Source: Bacillota bacterium (GTDB lineage: Bacteria; Bacillota; Desulfotomaculia; Desulfotomaculales; Desulfohalotomaculaceae). From it: DNA of 64,000 nt. Numbering within the stretch: position 1 is the first letter of the stretch; the number at the start of each line of letters is the position of its first letter. A program made the translations under genes and the position numbers. Positions 59,638-64,000 of the stretch are shown here, one piece after another. Location of the stretch: assembly GCA_009711615.1 (NCBI GenBank), contig VENI01000003.1, forward strand, positions 186,001 to 250,000, given 5' to 3'. Under the pieces are notes generated by a model, which worked only from the letters and a program-made list of their open reading frames with translations, searched no databases and was not told the DNA's origin.

Positions 59638-62600
59638 GTGCTCAAACGACTGGATATACAAGGGTTTAAATCCTTTGCTAACAAAGTTCAAGTTGAATTT
59701 AACACTGGCCTGACGGTTATAGTTGGGCCTAATGGTAGTGGTAAAAGTAACATATCAGATTCAATCAACTGGGCGTTGGGTGAACATCGCGCCAGTGCAC
59801 TACGTGGTGCCCGTATGGACGAAGTGATATTTGCCGGTAGCGAGCATCACCGCAAGGTGGGTATGTGTGAAGTTTCAGTGGTTCTGGACAACAGTAAAAA
59901 CATATATCCGTTAGATTACTCCGAAGTAACAATTACCAGGCGTATTTTTCGTTCCGGTGAAAGCCAATATATGATTAACAAGGTATCCTGCCGTTTAAAA
60001 GACATTCATAATCTTCTGGTGGATACTGGTATTGGTAAAGGGGCTTATGCCATTATTGGTCAGGGCAAAGTGGATGAGATACTGCATAGCAGACCGGAAG
60101 AAAGGCGTGCTGTAATTGAAGAGGCAGCAGGTATAGTAAAATATCGGCGCAGAAAAGAAGAGGCATTACGTAAATTAAATAGTACAGAACAGGATTTGGC
60201 CCGTCTTAGTGATATTATAACAGAGTTGTGTGACCGGCTGGAGCCCTTGACTGAAGAAGCAAAAAAAGCTGAGCAATGGAAAGAATATGTTAGGGAGCGC
60301 AGACAGTTAGAATTGGGGCTGTTGGCCCGGGAACTGGAAGGTGTAGATGAGAAACTCTCAGTTCTGGGCGAACAGCTTAAGGAATTACAGGGAAATGATG
60401 GGGATAAAGATCAACATACAACTGCTGCTAAGGTAGAGCAACTACAGCAGCAGTTGCAGTTGCAAGCTGGTAGGGTTGATCAGCGGCGGGTTGAGCTGGA
60501 TAAATTGCGTTCGGATATTCAGTCTGTAGAAAGTAATGTCCTGTTAACCGAAGACAGACATCAGAATATGATACAGGAAAATAAACGCATTCGTCGGAAT
60601 AAAAACAATGCTGAGAATAAACTACAACAACTGCAACAGGACATGCGTCACGAAGAAGCTAGGCTTGCAGAAATTAAACAGTCTTCTGTACCAAGGGGAA
60701 GTGAGTTAAAGCAACTAAAGCAAACCTTGCAGCAGGTGGAAGAGAACATAAAGACCAAAGAGGAATTACTGGAAAAAGACAAAGCCCAAGTGATTGAACT
60801 AATGAATGAATCTGCTCAGGGTAAGTCAAAATTGCAGAGGGCCGAAGAACACAAAACCGTTGCTGAGCGCAGGTTGACACAGTTGCGACAGACTATCCAA
60901 GACGCCGCCCTAGAGCAGATCAGGCTAAAAGACAACCTCAAAGTTGCTAAAGATGAGGTTGATCAGTTAAATAAAGAAAAAGACATAAAACAGCAGCGTT
61001 TACTTGATGCTGAAAAAAAGAAAAATAACATGAAGCAAAAACTAATTCTGCAACAAAGTGAACTTCGCAAACTAGGAGACAAGTTATCAGAGGCCAAGTC
61101 CAACCACAGGGTACTTCAGCAAAGCCAGGAATCCTACTCAGGATACCAACGTGGGGTTAGGGAAGTTTTACTGGCATTAAAAATGGGAAAGGTAAACCTG
61201 AAAGGTATCTGCGGTACGGTGGCCGACTTGATACAAACCCCTACTAAACTGGAAGTGGCAGTGGAAACTGCACTGGGGGGTGCTGTGCAGAATATAGTTA
61301 CCCGAACAGATAGCGACGCCCAAGAGGTTATTGACTATTTGAAGAAAAACAAGTTGGGACGTGTGACTTTCTTACCACTAAATTCCCTGCGTCCGGTAAA
61401 GCGACACCCCAGTGAGGCCAATGCGCTACAGATGCCCGGTGTTATTGGTGTTGCTGCCGATTTAGTGAAATGCCAACCCCAGTATCAAGTGGTAACTGAA
61501 TTTTTGCTGGGTAAAGTCCTTGTGGTGGAAAGCATTAACCAAGCATTAAAGGTGGCTAGGGCCAGTGGTCAACGTTTACGCCTAGTGACGTTGGATGGAG
61601 AATACCTACATCCCGGCGGATCATTAACCGGGGGCAGTTCCATAGCAAAAAGCAGAGGCCTGCTAAAAGCAAAACGGGAAAAATATGAGTACGCAGAAAA
61701 AATAACTCAACTGCAGCAAACTGAACAAGAACTGAAAAATAAAGAGCATGAAATACAAGAAGAAATCAATTTACTGGAGCAGCAAATTGATCAATTACGT
61801 GATTATGTCGTTAAAGATCAGGTGGCACTGGCGGGCAGGAAACAGGAGTTGCTGCAACTGGAAGAGGCCGTTAACCGTTCTGGGTATCACAGCCAAGAGA
61901 GTAGTTATGAAGTAAACAATCTAGAAGATGAAATTAAAAATCAGGATATTATTCAGGATACTGCTGCCCGACAGGTGGCAGAAGCAGAAGGAAATCTGAA
62001 AAAAGTTCAACAAGCTATAGAAGAAAGACAACAGCAGATAAAAGAATTAAAAGAACAACAGCAAAACTTGCAACAACAAATTACTTCCACCAAGATAGAA
62101 ATGGCTGGTGTGGAACAAAAACAAGACGGAATTGTGAATTTGATAAATCGCCTGGAAAAAGATATTAGCAATACCCAACAAGAATTAAAGAATTATGATC
62201 AAGAACTGGATAACCTGAACCAAAAAGAACAAAAAATGCAGGAAGAAATTGAACATAGTAAACAACAACTAGATAAGATGCAGCAACAGAAACAAGGGTT
62301 GGATAAACTGTTGGATGATGAGAAGTCAGAGCACCAAGAAACTGCTCAGTATTTAGAAAACGTCCAGCAGCAGGTAAAAGAATTTGAAGAAGCACAGCAG
62401 CAGAAAAAGGAAAGAATACATAAAATTCAATTACAGCAAGCACGTTTGGAAACAGAGAAACAAACACTACTGGAACGGTTGGAAAGAGAATTTAACGTTA
62501 CACAAACCAACGATCTTAAGCCGGTAGGTAACATAAGTAATTGTAAAAACAGAATTTTAGAACTAGAGCAATTACAGGAAGAGATTGGCCCTGTTAACCC

Positions 62601-63201
62601 TTCTGCGGAAGAGGAGTATAAACATGTACAAGAGCGGTATCAATATTTGCAGAATCAAAAAGAAGATTTGGACAACAGCAAAGAGTCATTGCAGAAGTTA
62701 ATCTATGAGATGGATTCACTGATGTCTAAGAAATTTTCCGCTGCCTTTGAAAAGATTGAAAGCGAATTTAGCATCATATTCAAGGAGTTGTTTGGTGGTG
62801 GATCTGCGTCCATGAAGATGGTGGGTGAGAACCCCCTTACAGCTGGTATTGACATAGAGGCCAGACCTCCCGGAAAGAAACTACAGAATATCAGTTTACT
62901 GTCCGGTGGAGAAAGGTCCCTTACCGCCATTGCAATGCTATTTGCCATATTAAAGGTCAGTCCCAGTCCGTTTTGTGTGCTGGACGAAATAGATGCTGCC
63001 TTGGATGAGTCCAATGTTGATCGGTTTGCAAATTTTCTACTTAAATTTAGTGAGCAAACACAGTTTGTTGTTATCAGCCACCGCAAAGGTACAATGGAGA
63101 AGGCTGAAACACTATACGGGGTAACCATGGGTAGCACAGGTACATCAAAGTTATTTTCCATAGAAATGTCAAGAGCAGAAGCAGCAATTGCTAATAGTTA
63201 G
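59638..63201 (+). CDS. smc: chromosome segregation ATPase SMC
   Basis: SMC forms the ring of the bacterial condensin with ScpA/ScpB. The 1187-residue protein starts at GTG 59638 after AAAGGAG. Walker A GPNGSGKS is at 30-37, two long coiled coils rich in Q, K and E run from about 170-500 and 680-1010, and a hinge domain (about 510-660, with GVIGVAADLVKC and GGSLTGGSS) separates them. The C-terminal head has LSGGERSLTAIAML near 1090 and Walker B CVLDEIDAALDES. It is full length. ftsY follows after 11 bases. Confidence 0.98.
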   Translation: MLKRLDIQGFKSFANKVQVEFNTGLTVIVGPNGSGKSNISDSINWALGEHRASALRGARMDEVIFAGSEHHRKVGMCEVSVVLDNSKNIYPLDYSEVTITRRIFRSGESQYMINKVSCRLKDIHNLLVDTGIGKGAYAIIGQGKVDEILHSRPEERRAVIEEAAGIVKYRRRKEEALRKLNSTEQDLARLSDIITELCDRLEPLTEEAKKAEQWKEYVRERRQLELGLLARELEGVDEKLSVLGEQLKELQGNDGDKDQHTTAAKVEQLQQQLQLQAGRVDQRRVELDKLRSDIQSVESNVLLTEDRHQNMIQENKRIRRNKNNAENKLQQLQQDMRHEEARLAEIKQSSVPRGSELKQLKQTLQQVEENIKTKEELLEKDKAQVIELMNESAQGKSKLQRAEEHKTVAERRLTQLRQTIQDAALEQIRLKDNLKVAKDEVDQLNKEKDIKQQRLLDAEKKKNNMKQKLILQQSELRKLGDKLSEAKSNHRVLQQSQESYSGYQRGVREVLLALKMGKVNLKGICGTVADLIQTPTKLEVAVETALGGAVQNIVTRTDSDAQEVIDYLKKNKLGRVTFLPLNSLRPVKRHPSEANALQMPGVIGVAADLVKCQPQYQVVTEFLLGKVLVVESINQALKVARASGQRLRLVTLDGEYLHPGGSLTGGSSIAKSRGLLKAKREKYEYAEKITQLQQTEQELKNKEHEIQEEINLLEQQIDQLRDYVVKDQVALAGRKQELLQLEEAVNRSGYHSQESSYEVNNLEDEIKNQDIIQDTAARQVAEAEGNLKKVQQAIEERQQQIKELKEQQQNLQQQITSTKIEMAGVEQKQDGIVNLINRLEKDISNTQQELKNYDQELDNLNQKEQKMQEEIEHSKQQLDKMQQQKQGLDKLLDDEKSEHQETAQYLENVQQQVKEFEEAQQQKKERIHKIQLQQARLETEKQTLLERLEREFNVTQTNDLKPVGNISNCKNRILELEQLQEEIGPVNPSAEEEYKHVQERYQYLQNQKEDLDNSKESLQKLIYEMDSLMSKKFSAAFEKIESEFSIIFKELFGGGSASMKMVGENPLTAGIDIEARPPGKKLQNISLLSGGERSLTAIAMLFAILKVSPSPFCVLDEIDAALDESNVDRFANFLLKFSEQTQFVVISHRKGTMEKAETLYGVTMGSTGTSKLFSIEMSRAEAAIANS

Positions 63202-63212
63202 GAGGAACATAA

Positions 63213-64000
63213 ATGGGGTTTTTTGATCGACTAAAACAAGGGCTTAGCAAAACTCGCCAAGGCTTTGTAGAAAAAGTGGAGAATGTTGTGGTTGGTAGAA
63301 AGAATATTGACGAAGACTTGTACGAAGAACTGGAAGAAGTGCTTATTCAAGCTGATGTTGGTGTTAACACTGCCATGGAATTGATGGATCGGGTGCGAGA
63401 AGGGGTAAGATTGCGTAATATTAGCGATCCGGCTAAGTTAAAAGATATTTTTCAAGAAGAAGTGGAGTATTTAATTGGAGATAAAACTGTACCGGTAAAT
63501 ATAAACCCAGATGGGTTAACCGTGATCATGGTAGTGGGCGTAAACGGTACTGGAAAAACAACCACCATTGGTAAACTGGCTCATTATTTTAATCAGCAAG
63601 GTAAAAAAGTTATTTTGGCAGCAGGAGATACTTTTAGGGCTGCAGCCATTGACCAACTGGAAATATGGGGTGAACGGGTAGGTGTAGATGTTATTAAGCA
63701 GGCGGAGAACTCCGATCCTGGGGCAGTGGTTTACGATGCCATGCAGGCTGCCCGTTCCCGAAAAGCAGATATTTTACTAGTAGACACCGCCGGTAGACTA
63801 CATACAAAAAGCAATTTAATGGATGAACTGAAAAAGGTTCGCCGAATAGTAAACAGGGAAATGCCTGATGCACCCCATGAAACCTTGCTGGTACTTGATG
63901 CTACCACTGGTCAAAACGCTATCAACCAGGCCAAATTGTTTGGTGAGGCAGTGGATGTAACTGGTATAGTATTAACCAAGCTGGATGGTACCGCCAAAGG
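63213..64000 (+). CDS. ftsY: signal recognition particle receptor FtsY (partial)
   Basis: FtsY docks SRP-ribosome complexes at the membrane. The first 262 codons are visible before the window ends. ATG 63213 follows TTAGGAGGAACATAA. The NG domain begins near residue 20 with [19 protein letters not shown]; the G1 loop is [10 protein letters not shown] near 109, followed by [12 protein letters not shown] and DTAGR. The acidic A domain found in E. coli is very short here, as in most Firmicutes. Confidence 0.97.
   Translation, partial: MGFFDRLKQGLSKTRQGFVEKVENVVVGRKNIDEDLYEELEEVLIQADVGVNTAMELMDRVREGVRLRNISDPAKLKDIFQEEVEYLIGDKTVPVNINPDGLTVIMVVGVNGTGKTTTIGKLAHYFNQQGKKVILAAGDTFRAAAIDQLEIWGERVGVDVIKQAENSDPGAVVYDAMQAARSRKADILLVDTAGRLHTKSNLMDELKKVRRIVNREMPDAPHETLLVLDATTGQNAINQAKLFGEAVDVTGIVLTKLDGTAK

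Noticed and set aside
1..64000. CRISPR arrays, tRNA/rRNA genes, prophage or insertion-sequence genes
   Set aside because: No regular spaced direct repeats, no cloverleaf or rRNA sequence, and no transposase or phage protein was seen on either strand.

Overview
The window reads as chromosome of a spore-forming, low-GC Gram-positive bacterium of the Clostridia, most like the Peptococcaceae / Desulfotomaculum group. The reasons are: sporulation genes (an alpha/beta-type spore protein, its germination protease Gpr, YlbJ); a remA-gmk-rpoZ-coaBC-priA-def-fmt core; the DapL route to diaminopimelate; PduL plus AckA and an ADP-forming acyl-CoA synthetase for acetyl-CoA energy metabolism; many TTG/GTG starts with strong Shine-Dalgarno sites; and a selenocysteine-type in-frame UGA. 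There are no phage, IS, CRISPR, tRNA or rRNA genes. It is almost wholly core genome, and most of the interest is in regulation and recoding.

Layout. 1-2.9 kb: a secreted YcdB/YcdC-like protein (cut by the window edge), a c-di-GMP riboswitch leading to a CheY-like receiver, and rqcH on the minus strand. 3.1-9.5 kb: a P-type Ca2+ ATPase, dapF, dapL and an aspartate-type aminotransferase. 9.7-28 kb: a long same-strand run matching the Bacillus yloC-to-rpe order (yicC, remA, gmk, rpoZ, coaBC, priA, def, fmt, rsmB, rlmN, PP2C phosphatase, PASTA kinase, rsgA, rpe), with an actinobacterial-style FHA-FHA-phosphatase-RodA-PBP-kinase cell-wall module inside it. 28-31.5 kb: a c-di-AMP (ydaO) riboswitch and a glycine-betaine ABC transporter. 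31.6-36.9 kb: a small unknown gene, an FMN riboswitch with ribD-ribE-ribBA-ribH, and a nicotinate phosphoribosyltransferase. ribE appears to start at an AUA codon. 37-42.6 kb: small hypothetical genes, rpmB, recG, the spore protein and gpr, rsmD, coaD. 42.6-50.8 kb: a coiled-coil gene, then a minus-strand block with a DRTGG/P-loop protein, ADP-forming acyl-CoA synthetase, a DsbA/FrnE-like selenoprotein, ackA, pduL and ylbJ. 50.9-64 kb: DUF177, rpmF, then the FapR-controlled lipid operon (fapR, plsX, fabH, fabK, fabD, fabG, acpP, fabF), rnc, smc and the start of ftsY.

How the parts work together. The betaine transporter (c-di-AMP) and the receiver gene (c-di-GMP) are both read out by second-messenger RNA switches. 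The riboflavin operon is under FMN feedback, and the lipid operon has a perfect FapR operator over its promoter. PduL and AckA interconvert acetyl-CoA and acetate with ATP. The ADP-forming synthetase next to them offers a second ATP-yielding route.

The most noteworthy observation is at 46377-46973. A DsbA/FrnE-type thioredoxin-fold gene has UGA exactly where the first cysteine of the CPxC active site belongs, followed three bases later by a 12-position hairpin. Normal gene calling would truncate it. Other items worth checking are the AUA start of ribE, tandem TTAACC-CA-GGTTAA palindromes before ackA, a 19-bp palindrome in the promoter of the c-di-AMP switch, and a dispersed GGAGTYA heptamer repeat family in at least six intergenic gaps.
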